A stretch of DNA of 64,000 nucleotides from Glossina fuscipes (Eukaryota > Arthropoda > Insecta > Diptera > Glossinidae): contig NW_023998414.1 of the NCBI RefSeq assembly GCF_014805625.2, forward strand, positions 33,088,795 through 33,152,794, written 5' to 3'. Below are positions 50,376-63,170 of this stretch, in pieces. Made by a program: the position numbers and the translations under genes. The notes below the pieces were generated by a model. It was given only the letters and a program-made list of their open reading frames with translations, made no database searches and had not been told where the DNA came from. Each line of letters begins with the position of its first letter. Positions within the stretch are counted from its first letter, which is position 1.

Positions 50376-52110
50376 CGATGATGAAAAATGGATGCGTTGA
50401 CGATGCATCCGAAATACATTGACCATGTGAACTATAAAGTCGTCCTATCCGTCCAAGGAAATAAAACGGTTGTCGAGCGTTGTAGTCTGCTCTAACCCCA
50501 CAAAACCATCAACGAAAAACTTTAACAACAAGAACTAAGCGCCATGGATTGACCAGCACCTTGCAGAAAAAACTTTAGGTCACATTTTGCAAAATCGATC
50601 AAAAGATTGTTAGAGATAAACTGAGCTAAAAGTTAACTTGTGACCCGCTACATAACACTATATATTGCCATCTTCTGATTAACAGATGTCTTTGGTGATT
50701 TAATGTGGGTACACTATCTTGTCGGTTTAAACTCACGGTGCCCGATGACACACGGGTTAATTTTGCATAATCGCATACACACATTGCTTAACTGCTGCGT
50801 TTAAACTGGCGATTAGACATATAAGCTTCCATCGCGGTTTCCATATGTATGTAAGTATGCAACTTTCACCGCGAAGGATCTTGGCAAGCACCGATCTACA
50901 GTATACCAATGCCGTCACCTCTACCCGCAGGTACTCGTGAGATAGTAAATGGGCTCCTGACCTCCGCCGAGATTAAAGTTAGACTATAAAGCTTTTAGTC
51001 TTACTTTACGCGACATAGTAACCCTTGCCTTCGGATTAATCATACAATTCCGGCTGGCCAATACCGGTCTACACTTTCTTCAAGATATATTAGCATCGGG
51101 TATTATATCTAACATGGCAGGCGGTACAATCCTCTCGACTATTATTATATCAATGTATTTTACGTAACCAATTACCAGCTGGTTTGGTTTATATTTACTT
51201 CTTAGCAATAGTTTATGAGAAAGGAGTGCTTTCTCTAGTATAGCTCTAAGCTATCTTCCAGAATACTTGTCGCCAAGTTACAAATATTTTAAGCCTTAAA
51301 TTCTTCTTCGCCGGTCAAGACCGTGTCCACGGATCACCATGAAGAGATGACAGCTACGGCATATCTATCCTCCCCTTCAATAAGCATACATACACATTTT
51401 AAACAAACATTACATGTTATGAAGCTAAGTCATAAAGCTAATAAGTTCATAGGTAAAGTGAAAATGAACGATAACGACATTTCCGTAATTTATTTCAAGC
51501 CATTGCTCAGAAAGCGAAGTTTATGTTTGCACTAATTATATACTTGGTACCTTGATCTATATTCATCTGTTCAGATATTGCAAATTACTATTTTCGATAT
51601 AATTATACATATATAATTTTTAGTTAATTATATATACAAATATACATATATACATATATAAAAACGAGAAATTGCTTAGCATTACAAACGTAAAAAAAAA
51701 TTGAAATATATTGCTATTTACGGTTTAGATAGTCTTTTGTACCTTTAATATAATTGATCGCGAGATTTAAAGTTGTTTTAATTTCAATAACGGCTACAGG
51801 GTTTAAATAAAATGCACATTAAAACGGGTCCAAATATAACAATGAAAAAAAATTCTCTTTACAAACACAACCTGCTTATTATATGACCATTTATATATAT
51901 GTATATATGTAAAGATCGTAAGTTCAGAGCAGTCAACAACAACGATAATAATAACAACAACAATAATACGTTTTGCACATATATTCTATAATGATGAAGT
52001 GAAGAACCGGTTAAAAATTCTTTGAACAGTTTTATATGATTAAAAATATTTTGCAGAAACTAACCTTTGCGCGGAACACATTTGATTAAAGAAATTAAAT
52101 ACAAAGCAAC

Positions 52111-52114
<4 letters not shown>

Positions 52115-52151
<37 letters not shown>
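52115..52151. repeat. Long poly(A) tract
   Basis: About 37 consecutive A. Preceded by A/T-rich sequence; could be the tail of a retroposed copy, but no source sequence is recognised upstream. Confidence 0.9.
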
Positions 52152-52156
<5 letters not shown>

Positions 52157-52947
52157 TTATTACACATGTAAACTTATACAGAAGCTGAGGTTACAAATGT
52201 GTTAAGCCTTATAGGCTTAAGCGTTCAGTGCAATTTTTCCCGACTATGATGAATTTATATAAAAATAATGTAAATAAATTGTTAATTATATATATGTATA
52301 TATCATATATAAAATAAATTTTATATTGAAAAAAATCTCATCTTATAACCTGAAGGCAACCTATCTCGCTACCAGGAATCATTTGATTTATACGATCATT
52401 TCGAATGCCAAACTAAATCAGATCGAAAAAAATAAAAGAATGAAAAATGAATGAAATGAAAACAATAAAAAAATAAAAATGAATTTAGGTTTTAAAATCA
52501 ATCACATGAGAAAACTTGTATAAGACTCTTCGATGATAACTACAGCCAACGAGTAATATTTTCCGAACTACTTACGGACGGACACATCTTTTACTGATGT
52601 CACTGTATTTTAAAGAATAGCTTAGAAAAACATAGGTAAGTATTTTAAAATTAATGCAATTTTTCTCATTCATCAATAATTTGATGTAAATACTTAACTA
52701 AATAAATATTCGGTATCGAAATCAGAGATTCGATAGTTTCAGAGATCCCAGCAAGAGCGAGGACTTTGCTAATTAATTTTGTCGATATCCATCTGTCCAT
52801 TTATCTGAACGACTGTCTCATCATCTTTCTTTTACGTTCAACATACAGACACATATATGCTTTAGAAAATTACGTTGACTCTGGGCATCTGTATAGTGTA
52901 GCTTTAAGAGACGCATAAGATAAGCCTAGGCTTTATTGTATTTTTTA

Positions 52948-53140
52948 TACCCTACATCTCCTTGTGTTACAAGAGTATACTAAGTTTGCACTATCCTGCA
53001 GGTCTTGAGATCGACTTTCCGAATTTATCTAAGCTTCTCTCTCTGTCTGTCTGTCTGTCTGTCCGTCCGATATTCATTCATGTATTCTTGTATTCAACAA
53101 TGCAGGTCACAATTATTGAGACATTTTGATGCAATTTGAT
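52948..53140 (+). mobile_element. DINE-1-like fragment
   Basis: TTATACCCTACATCTCCTTG, a CTTGTGTTACAAG hairpin, GTATACTAAGTTTGC, then CTGTCTGTCTGTCTGTCCG at 53045-53063. Good head match; the body was not followed further. Confidence 0.55.
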
Positions 53141-56100
53141 GGACCGAAATGATTTGATTCAAAAACCAATACTATTGAAAGTGGTTTAGATCGTATCGCG
53201 TTTTTAACCCCACTTCCCATATAAGGACGAATAATTATATTTAACAAAGTGGTGTAGAGCATTTAAAGATCGCACTTGCCCCATGTGCATGTGTCTATGT
53301 ATGTCCAAATTTTAATTCCTGGACGAATTTTACTATAATGGATTTCAAGTTTTAAGATCATTGAGATTGACTTCAATTGCCGAGAAAATATCGTATACAA
53401 TATCTGCTGTCATTCCATTTTATAGTCAGATCATATTTGGTGCGTATGTATATTAGCTTTATTAAATTCTTCCTAACATATGTTAAGGGTATGTCTATCT
53501 ATCTATAAAATATTATTATTAAAATCTGATTGGACCTTCTCCTGGATAACCTCCTAGCCCAAGGGCTCTTTTTTCATAAAAATATTATTTTTATGCATAT
53601 TTTGAGAATATGTTGCATTTTTCTACCCTCTCCGGTGCATCCTGATTTTTATAATGTTAATGCGTTTAATAGACGAGACCCGCCCACTCTGTTTGCTGAG
53701 TTACATTCTTTTTTTCTAGTATCTACTATATCTATCGTATACTACTAATCGATAAAAAATTTAAAGAAGTTTTTCATTGCGGGCGTGCCAACTGGTTATT
53801 CTTCTTCTTCTAAAAACTGTAATACCTAAAGCGTAGCATCGAATGGCTTACAAACGCTACACCACTGAAAAGTTATAGCTTTTTTATGGAGAAGAGGTGG
53901 GACAATCCTCTGCCGAGTCTGAACGTTATTTTTTCCCAGCACAAAGCCAATGCGGAGTTTCCTATTAATTCAAAAATATAAGAAAGGCGCCTCACTAAAA
54001 TCGCTTTAACTTTGCCAATAAACGATTGAAATTGTATAAAATTTGGACAGGCACGTGAACTATTTGTCGGAGACAATATTGATGTGCCAGTCCCGGTACT
54101 TATTGACCAATGTGGTATATGGTTTTTCAGCGATGCGAGTGCCTTTTTAAAAGACCCTAACAGAATTGAATAAAAGCAAAAATTTCTCCCATCTATGGGA
54201 AACCGTTAAGGCATTATCACAGGCTTAATTGCTATCCTGCCATCATAGGAATGAAGTCAGATTTAGCGAAGAAAAATGCCCGGAGCAATCGTGCCTTTTT
54301 GCTATCATTGAAATAGCAGTCACGGCTTCTTTTACCCGCAAGACCCGCACACGATGAACCGCAACAACTTTATTCGCTAAATCTGAGCTCATTCAGGACT
54401 CGTCTTTAAGACATGAACAATATCTTGGCTTATCGCTATAAAGTAACAAAACAACAAATAAGTTCGAAGGCTTTCCATTATAGCGCCGATATTGGAATTT
54501 TTCGAAATCATTACATCACCGAATTGATTGATATATGAAGTGTCATGTAATCTCATCATATTAAAGAGACCACACAAATATTGTTTAGATCAACATCAAA
54601 ATTATTTCGGCAAAAATTCGATCTATAACAGTTTTCCATTCACTTGACGGTGCTTTCATCCTCCTTTTTGAAAAAATATCAAAAATCAAAGGATAAAAGA
54701 ACCTTAAGACTCTTTTCGTTCGATTTTTGTAATTTTAAAAATCGCAGGCAATTTTTTTCAGAATTTTAAAACCCATTTCTGATCATCGATGAATCAAGAT
54801 TTCGTTGTTTCTCTATTTTTTTTTTTTATTTTTTTATTTTTTGTTCTTTTGTGAATTGAAAAATTGTATATTTACCCATTGATTACAAACCCAACGACAA
54901 GTTGATTGACCACCATTCTTGGAAGCTTTTTTAAAACAAAAAATGTACACACACACACACACACATACACACACACCATTGCTTATGCGGTTAACATCGA
55001 AAAGATGGTAAACTTTTTTGTGAGAAAAAGAATACGTGCCATAAAAATGGCTTTCTCTGTAGGAGACTCTAAAGTACCAGAGCCATCTTTCTTTGATTAG
55101 AGATTATAGCAAAAAGCCAAAGTGATAGAAAGTTGTTTAGAAAATATTTAAGTTTGCCAAAAAAAAAAAAAAATAAAATAAAAAAAAAAAAAAAACCAAA
55201 TGCTTTTAGATATTAAATTGATCGTTTTAAACTTGGCGTACACGAAAATTGTTATAAGCGCTTTGTATGCTATTAGGGTAGAAGCAAGTTCAATAACATC
55301 ATAAGTGCATATTTCAATACCGGAATTTTTCAGTTCGAAGTTAAATGTGTGAAGAGAATATGATTTTAATGTTACGTCACATTTTCTCATTACAACGCTA
55401 GGTAACGATAGGTAAAACACCGGATCTATATGTTTAGAAAAGTTTATTTATATTTGTTCAGTAAAAAATTAAGATCATGAAAGGGAGCTTGAAAGATTTG
55501 AAATAAAACATGAGTAAAAGCACTTAACTTTACTTTATCTGAAATTAGATTTCAGTTAATGGGATATAAAACATTAAAAAACTTCAATATACGAAAATGA
55601 TATAATGAAAGTAAAGCATTTTATACAAATTGTTTGCATTGTACTGGCAGACTTGTTGCTAAGGTCACATTTATCATCACTAAGATTATGCGTTCGATCG
55701 ATGTCATCTGCGGATTATTGATCATTATTAACGCAAATATATTGCAATTTTCGCCCATTTTCTCGATGTTTTACTTAGATGATCAAATTTATCAAATTCC
55801 TTCTAAGCAGTACATTCTAAATTTACCGAATCGCGTGAAAAATTTTTGATTGCGAACAAAACTGATTGGATTTGAGCGAACCGAATAGAAAGCTCATAAA
55901 TATCAGTATAAGTATTTTTAGTTTGTAAAGTTATCGATCGCAGTGCATACAAAATAATTAATTTATTGTACTTTCATATGCAAACTTGAACCCTATACAA
56001 CAATTTTTATACTCTTGTAAACATTAAGCTTGCGGCGGTACGTAGGTCTTCCGACTGAAGTATGTTTTCTTCCTCTTTCTTAAAGTTTCATTATTTATTA

Positions 56101-59100
56101 CTTTGCAATCTAAATATTGTTGACAAACTAAGTCGAAATTAAGCTGTCACCGCGATTTGATTCAATCAAGGGAATAATTGCACAGTGCCCGTCCGATACA
56201 AGAGGAGATATATTATATAATTCTTCATTTGTTTTTCGTGTAAAATAAAGGACTTGTTTGTTCTTTGCAAGCTAAAAAACTTATGTACACTTTAGGACTG
56301 ACATGACGTTACTTGAACTTAAAAATCGTTGAGTAATAAATATGAAATCGATGTTTGAGATAAATTTTCGAATTTCGAAAATTAATTTATTAAATGTAAT
56401 GCCTATTAGCGCACTTCTCCATTCCAAAAAGGCTAATTACTTTGCGAATGAAAAGCCCTCAGGTAACGATCATGGTAACGATGGTAATACTTTGTCTATC
56501 TGGCTGGTAATGATTGATGAAGAAAATTCTTTTTTCCGAATGAGTGAGAAAATGATGATATTCGTGTAAGTGAGAAAGGGGAAAAAACAAGCGAAGCTGA
56601 TGTATTACTGCGACGGGATTATTTTGGCTTGTAGTATGACGCGGTTTCGTGTCTGTTGACTTTCTAGAAATGAACTGTTCACTGAACTGACTCGCCTTTC
56701 TTCACAACGAATGCGATTAATTTGTGTTCGGCGCTTAGTACGCACTCGGTCGTATTTCAATGAATACTGAGTTGTTTGAGACAATGATGGTTTCCACTAA
56801 GCCTTGTTGTTGTTTACCGAAAACGTCAAATGCTTGATTAACATGCTTTGCTATCCTGACTCTCTAAGGTCTAAGGAACCTTCAATCTACTATAGAGAAA
56901 ACCCTAATGTAGATAATACGTAATAAACGCTATGTTACAATAATAGATATATATGCCGTAGGAAAGCCGCTATTGCAAAAGTGTGTACCGTAGACTAATA
57001 TAAATCACAATGCTATGTATGTACGTATGTTGGCCAAAATTTGTGGATAGAAGTACTACGATAATGTAAAGCCAAAGATTATATTATATCGTAATGATAT
57101 GTCGAGAAAGAAGCTCTGCTGACTATATGTAACACTGTAGTATAATAAGATGTGCGTAAATATTTGTAAAGAAGCTTATGTTTCCATATAAAACCCTACT
57201 AGGCCCTACGATACGCGTATTAACGAACAAGACGAAGAACGAGGAAGAAATATCCAGATTGATAGCAAAGCTGATAGACGGCTATAAAAAACGGCTATAA
57301 CATGGATTGCCATGGGTGCGAATGTGATTTAAGACACAAAGATTTTACATAATATAGATATGAGTATTGTATCGACGTTCCGAAGTATGCGAAATAAATC
57401 GGATCAATTCAATTAAAACAGTAACTCTTTGTAGAGAGTCGTCAAAAAGTTCTTTTAATCGTGTTTAAGCCATTTTACGGTTTCATTCATATAAAATCGA
57501 ACATAAAAACTCAGATCACGGTGTTAGTAAGTGCCCATTGATTTGAACGAACTCGTTTGATTTTCCGAGAGTTTAAAAGTTTTCACCTGGTAACTGATGG
57601 TCAAGCCGAACGAAGGGTCAGTATTATAAAAACAAAAGAGGAAAATTAAAAAGCTTTACTTGCACTCATTCGAATAGTATGTAGGTATGTAGATATAAAA
57701 CCGCAACTTGGCAAGATGGCTCTCACCTACGTTATATCAGTAGTATTGAGTGAAAATTTTATATGACATGCTGCTAGAAACGCACTAATGACTAATAGTA
57801 TTAACAAAAAAAAATATTAAAAAAATAAAAAAAAAAAATTTTCATAAATCCATTAGATGACGATAGATTGTGAAAACCGATGTGTTAACCAATTACAAGC
57901 AATTGGATTATCTTCCATCATATTTTAATGGATTATGGCATCTTCAATACGAATGTGAACGAAATTGCAAACCAGTTAACAATGCGAAAGAAAACAAATT
58001 TGAAATCACTGTAGACCCATCTTACGATTAAAAATTGTGACACTCTCTGCGAATCCGAAAAGCTCCAACTCGATTAGAATATTGTAAATTTAACTAGTAT
58101 TGCATTTTTACTCTATTACCATCTAAAAACCAGGAGTGGTGAACTCTTGCGTCTGGCAACACCAAGCGATGGTGGTGGAGAATATCATTTTATCTGATAT
58201 ACGTTCATTTATGTGTACACGTGCTAACCGTGTCGTCCCCTGTATTGCAATATGCAAGACGAGATTGTAGGTATGCGATACACGAGGAATGGAACCGTTT
58301 AGATAAATATGTGTGTATATAAATCATCATATGAATGAATGAATTTCAAAAACTTAAACCTAAACATAAATCCTATTAAACGAATATAGACAAATTTATA
58401 GGTATCTATATCGGCGCATGCATATTCTCCTTTATTTTTATCATGTATTTATCTATTTCTTATTGTCGGGACGGACAAAATATATTTCGGTTTTAGCTTT
58501 AGAAAATCCATGACAGATTTAAAAAGCGCCAATCACCAAATACACGCCTATGAAAAGTTCATGTCATTTCGGGCGTGATTTTTAAACAAGTTGCAGTGAT
58601 TCTAATCACCCTACTAGTTCTGTTCTGTTATTTTCAAAAAAATTTATAAAATCCGAATATCGTCTGTCGATTAACGCCCCACTTTTTTGTATGTGAGAAA
58701 AATAATCTTTAAGCTCAGCACTGGCGTGCAAGATAAGTCATGGCAACTCTTTTTCGGCAAAAACAAATTTTTTTTTTTCTGTTTATTGATTTCCACTGAT
58801 AATGCTGAACCCAGGAGATGCTTAAAAGAGATAATTGCTTGAAAAGATGTTAAAAATCATTGTCGATAATCGAGAAGTTCGATAATAAAAATGATCGGAC
58901 ATTCTAAGGATTTCGAAAGGCGGTTTATCAATTGATTTGAAAGAAAACTATGGCAAGAATGAGTTTGTTTGCCAAGTCGATTTCGCTTTTATTCGTAGTG
59001 GCTAAAAAAAAATCCCATGAAAGTTCGTAAAATTTGCATTAATTGAGGTTCAAATCATTGCCCCAGCCAACCCTGTAATCGAGAACTTCAGTTCATTCAG

Positions 59101-59379
59101 TGACTATTATCTGTTTGCATATTTCAAAAGGATGCTTTTGAGAAAAAAAAAATTTGGATCAAATGAAGAGATGCTTGGGAAAAATTAAGCGTTTTTCGAG
59201 AGACCCGACAAATCATTCGATTAAGGAATAGAACAAAATTACATTCGACTATTAACGAATCTTTTATACGAAAATGAAAAAAAAAAAAAACTAAACTTCG
59301 ATGCTCCCTAATATTGGGCAGATGAGAGTGATGTCTTTCATTTTTATACAAATATATAGAACAATGAGCAAAAAAGCCC

Positions 59380-59580
59380 AGAAATCTGAGATATTATCAC
59401 AAAATGCTTATCGTCGATACTACACAGACGGACAGAGATAGACAAACATGCCTGAATTGTTTTAGAATTTGATACTGACCAAGAGTATATATATACTTTG
59501 TGGGCCCTGTGAATATTCCTTCTGAGCGCCGCAAATGTTTTAATAGAATGAATACAGTCTTCGATAGTGCATTTAAAAAG
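59380..59580 (-). mobile_element. DINE-1-like fragment
   Basis: ACACAGACGGACAGAGATAG, then GACCAAGAGTATATATATAC, TTTGTGGGCCCTGTGAATA, TTCCTTCTGAGCGCCGCAAA. Clear reverse-sense DINE head. Confidence 0.5.
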
Positions 59581-60117
59581 ACATCGAACTGATAGATCAA
59601 CGACAAAACAATAAAAAATGACAATAAATCATTTCTGAATATTCCCGGGAATTATTGATCGATGTCTTTATACTTTACATTTTAATTCTTCATTTTTTTG
59701 TTTTTTTTTTTTTCACGTTTAATGTATATATATATATATATATGCTTTTACTCAGCTGATAATATTTGTTAGCTGAGTTTGTCTGAATAAAAAACATAAA
59801 TGAATAAAATAAACGCGTAAAGATTTCGTCAATGATGTAAAAGCTCGTTATCCCCAAAAGTTTGTACACACTTTCCCATAAACATATATATATATATACT
59901 AACGATGTAAAAAATGCAATCATTAGAAAGGAAATTTCCAGCTGAAATTGTCCCGACATTTAAGAAGCACACATGCTTTGTTTGTGTACACGTGTGATAT
60001 ATTTTGCATGCGATGTACAAACGATATCTCTTTATTTTGATGACTTTTTATTTAAACATTTTGATTTCTTCTTTTCTTTTAGAAAAAAAAAAAAGGAAAA
60101 AAAAAGAAGATTTCATC

Positions 60118-60761
60118 ATGAACTGCTTAAATTCAGATGCGGTTAATACAGAAATTGTTATTCAATCTCGAATTCAAGATGATTTAAATCATAAAGAAGA
60201 GCTTAAAACGAAGACTAATCAACTAGCCAGTGAACATAATGTGGCAGCAGATGCCGCATTTGAAGATGTAGCAAACTGTGATATTGAAACAAACAATGAA
60301 AGCCATGAACCTAATAATTATGCAAATTGGTATCGAGAAGATGCGACATGTTTGCCTAAGGACAACTTAACGCATCTAGATTCTTATTATTCGGATTATT
60401 CAAGCAATGAGCAAAACGATTATCCAAAAGATTTGACATTATCTCATGATAGGAGATATGATCAAAACGGGATTGTACTGGTGCCACGTTCGTCTTCAAC
60501 AATGCATTTGAATTTCTACGTTCCGTCGATTTCTACGCCGTCATTTGACGCATCGCAACCAAAAAACGTTTCGCTACTGAACACCGTCAGCAGGCATGCA
60601 TCGGACATAGCTGATACGAATCCAATTTCGATTACGGATAATTTTCAACCGAATATGTGGCATCCAAATATTCCGTTGGGATCATATCGTTCGTATTCAA
60701 GTCAAAATTATGGACAATTACCTCACGAGCACTTGATTGATATGTTTCAGCTGACAAATAG
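60118..60761 (+). CDS. Likely 5' coding exon of an unrecognised gene continuing beyond the window (partial)
   Basis: A T-rich tract ending in CTTTTAG (to 60082) precedes an A-rich leader and ATG 60118. The frame stays open for 214 codons plus two bases and stops at a good donor, AG|GTAAGA. The protein is polar, Asn/Ser/Asp-rich and disordered-looking, with a Tyr-rich stretch near residues 90-102 (DSYYSDYSS) and PKDLT at 103-107, which resembles the PxDLS/T motif that recruits the corepressor CtBP. It ends LIDMFQLTNR. Composition and motif suggest an N-terminal regulatory part of a nuclear factor, but no DNA-binding domain is visible and I cannot name the gene. No convincing second exon is seen before 64000, so the next intron is probably long. 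Confidence 0.6.
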
Positions 60762-61943
60762 GTAAGATAGATAGATAGATAGATAGATTATTTGATTACT
60801 TTTCCATTGCGTTATAAAACTTGTTCAATTGCATCGAATTTGTTTTTTTGTTTTTTTTTTTTTTTTTGGCGGTATCGTCGTCACACGCGCCAACTTTTTA
60901 CAAATTCATTAATACACACTCGCTGCATATTGCTACGTCGAATATGAGCGCGCAGATGCGGTACAATCGACAACATTTACATATACATATATTCCATGTA
61001 TTCCATGATTAATATATATTTAATAAGAAATAAAATCAAGCTCGTGGGATTCCCCAGTGAGTGTCTAATGCCAAGGCTACACATTAAATAAATTAACGAC
61101 TATTGAGATATAAACGCAAATAACTGTTATGCCGTGGGTTAAAAGTAAACTTGAAAATCTCTTTTCGAATTTTTCATAATAACAATCAGCACAAATAAGA
61201 ATTGCATTGCGAACCCTTAACATTATAAATGAGTTCATTAATGAATGAATAATCAATGGATGCATTCGTAAAATGACGAGAACAGGTCACTCCCACGTCA
61301 ACATTATGCTCGCAATTAAAATTGAAAATTACATTTACATTTACATTAATTAGTTTGGGCTATATTAGCACGCGGTCGCATAGCACAATCATAGATCTAC
61401 GATATAATTCATTTATATACTAATGTAAGAAAGTAATTGTTTGCCTTGTTTGAATAGATTTTCTTATAAGATAAATTCCTCTCTTATCCCGAAAATGTAA
61501 TTAATATGTGTAGGCTTACTTGTCCGAAAATATGATTTACATTCATAAATTATAATCATTTATGAAATCTTTCTCCGACTATTAAGCATTATAAGTAGAG
61601 ATGGTTGCATCTCGTCAATAGAAAAGTGAAGTTGCAAGGAATAGTTAACATTGCAAAGATAGTACGATATTTTTTAGGAAATTGCGTTTACATACAGCGT
61701 AACACATATACCATCGATGACTACAATAGCAAAATTGCATGAAGTTTAAATTGCTCCCCCAATCTGACGCCCAAGCGTTTACTATCTGTTCGCAAATTTC
61801 TAAAAGTGTAATCAAGGGCAAAAGGCATCCAAATAACACAGAAGATTTGAATTGATTGGACTGATCTTTGCAAAAAACAACATTGATGAATAATCCAATA
61901 AAATGCTATTTGGTCCTTGGAACTATTTTGATATATCATCATA

Positions 61944-62085
61944 TTAGTTTGGGGAAAAAGAAATCCATTATTTTTATATGATCTTCAGGACTTTATTTAA
62001 CATGCTTCGGATCGATACTTTACGAGAAATCTATCAGTGCAGCCATCTACCGAAAAAATAATGGATTTCTTTTTCCCCAAACTAA
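61944..62085. mobile_element. 142-bp palindromic MITE with TA flanks
   Basis: Left TTAGTTTGGGGAAAAAGAAA and right TTTCTTTTTCCCCAAACTAA are parts of a perfect inverted repeat of at least 32 bp at each end, flanked by TA on both sides, as for Tc1/mariner-type MITEs. The perfect arms suggest a young insertion. The loop is about 78 bp with no coding. Confidence 0.85.
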
Positions 62086-62730
62086 TATTTCCGCATATAT
62101 TTACTAATTCTACCTATGAATAAGTCGATGTTCATAGTTCATAAAATTCCAATTTTTCCAAAATTTTTGCAAACATACGCATATGAATGGCATAAAGTAA
62201 TCAAAAAACCTTAAGCAATAATAATTGATTTATCTTTTCGTCGTTGAGCTTCAACAGTTGAAAAGTACTGTAAAAATATTATAAAACCTCTAACAATGTT
62301 GCCTGCAAATAACATGGTCATGGACATATTGAGTATCACGATACGAGGGCAACATCGCGCAAAGCCTACAAATTGCAAAAGTTTTCCAATGAAAGCTTAA
62401 CTAATGCATTATTTGAAGAAACACCCTATAGCTGCCCTGCCAAGTTTAATTTATCATATCGAGAAAGGCATCTTGAGCCACTTGAAATCGTGTTATGATG
62501 TTAGATTGTCTTAGAAAGGTCAACTCTTGCATGTCCATCTTATTCATTCAACACAAAGCCACTTGAGATAACCTAATCTCAGATATTATGTTACCTTTTA
62601 ACAAACGCATGCACCCTACCTTACATTATTTTTAAATTTTTAAATTTTAATTTGATGTCGACCGAAATTGAAGAATAGAAATTGGTATTTTAGTGTTCAA
62701 GTGGGAAAGAATAATCGGCAAGTCGATAGG

Positions 62731-62758
62731 GATGATGATGATGATGATGATGATGATG
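62731..62758. repeat. (GAT)n microsatellite
   Basis: Nine perfect GAT units. A shorter (ATC)n tract lies at about 45282-45299. Confidence 0.9.
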
Positions 62759-63046
62759 CCAGACATGCTCAGACATACCCAAATCGAAGCTGCGATTCAC
62801 CATAATCGTCAAAATACATGAAATTTACAAGTACTTCAAGTACTGGCTAACTCTGTACGTTTGATAAAAGCTATATAATGGATTGTTATATAATATAATA
62901 TTTACTTTGCTATTTTCTCTTCATAAAAAAAAAAAAAAAAAACGATAGAAAATGACGTAGCGACTTTTGAGATTGAAGAGAATCTCTTTTTAATGGCCTT
63001 GAATGCGATTTTTCATTCAATCATAGATTTATAAACAAAATATAAA

Positions 63047-63080
<34 letters not shown>

Positions 63081-63170
63081 CACATCGAAAGTATGTATGT
63101 AATGTAAAGCGAGAAAAACCAATAAATACAAGTAAAAGCTGTTCCTTTACATTTCCTATACACATATATA

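Larger units (their letters stand above)
44451..60117. other. 15.7-kb gene-poor stretch
   Basis: Apart from DINE-like fragments at 44.9, 50.3, 53.0 and 59.4 kb, poly(A) at 52.1 kb and CA repeats at 54.95 kb, no gene is recognised. A 117-codon frame (48835-49188, TTG-initiated) and a 70-codon frame (51323-51535, GTG-initiated) look somewhat protein-like but match nothing I know and lack clear splice sites. A loose triplication lies at 47.88-48.40 kb. Remote exons of the 60.1-kb gene could be hidden here. Confidence 0.45.
60762..63170 (+). other. Presumed first intron of the 60.1-kb gene
   Basis: It follows a GTAAGA donor and opens with (GATA)n. It contains poly-T at 60843-60866, the 142-bp MITE, (GAT)n and (TA)n at 63051-63075. 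No exon continuing the 60118-60761 frame could be supported. Confidence 0.45.

Noticed and set aside
50386..50640. DDEKWM-like tract suggesting another mariner piece
   Set aside because: Only five or six residues fit and following frames show no other mariner block.
51290..51535. Ser/Thr-rich frame containing SSSPVKTVSTDHHEEMTA
   Set aside because: Looks partly protein-like, but a stop lies just upstream, the start would be GTG, and no confident acceptor or family was found.
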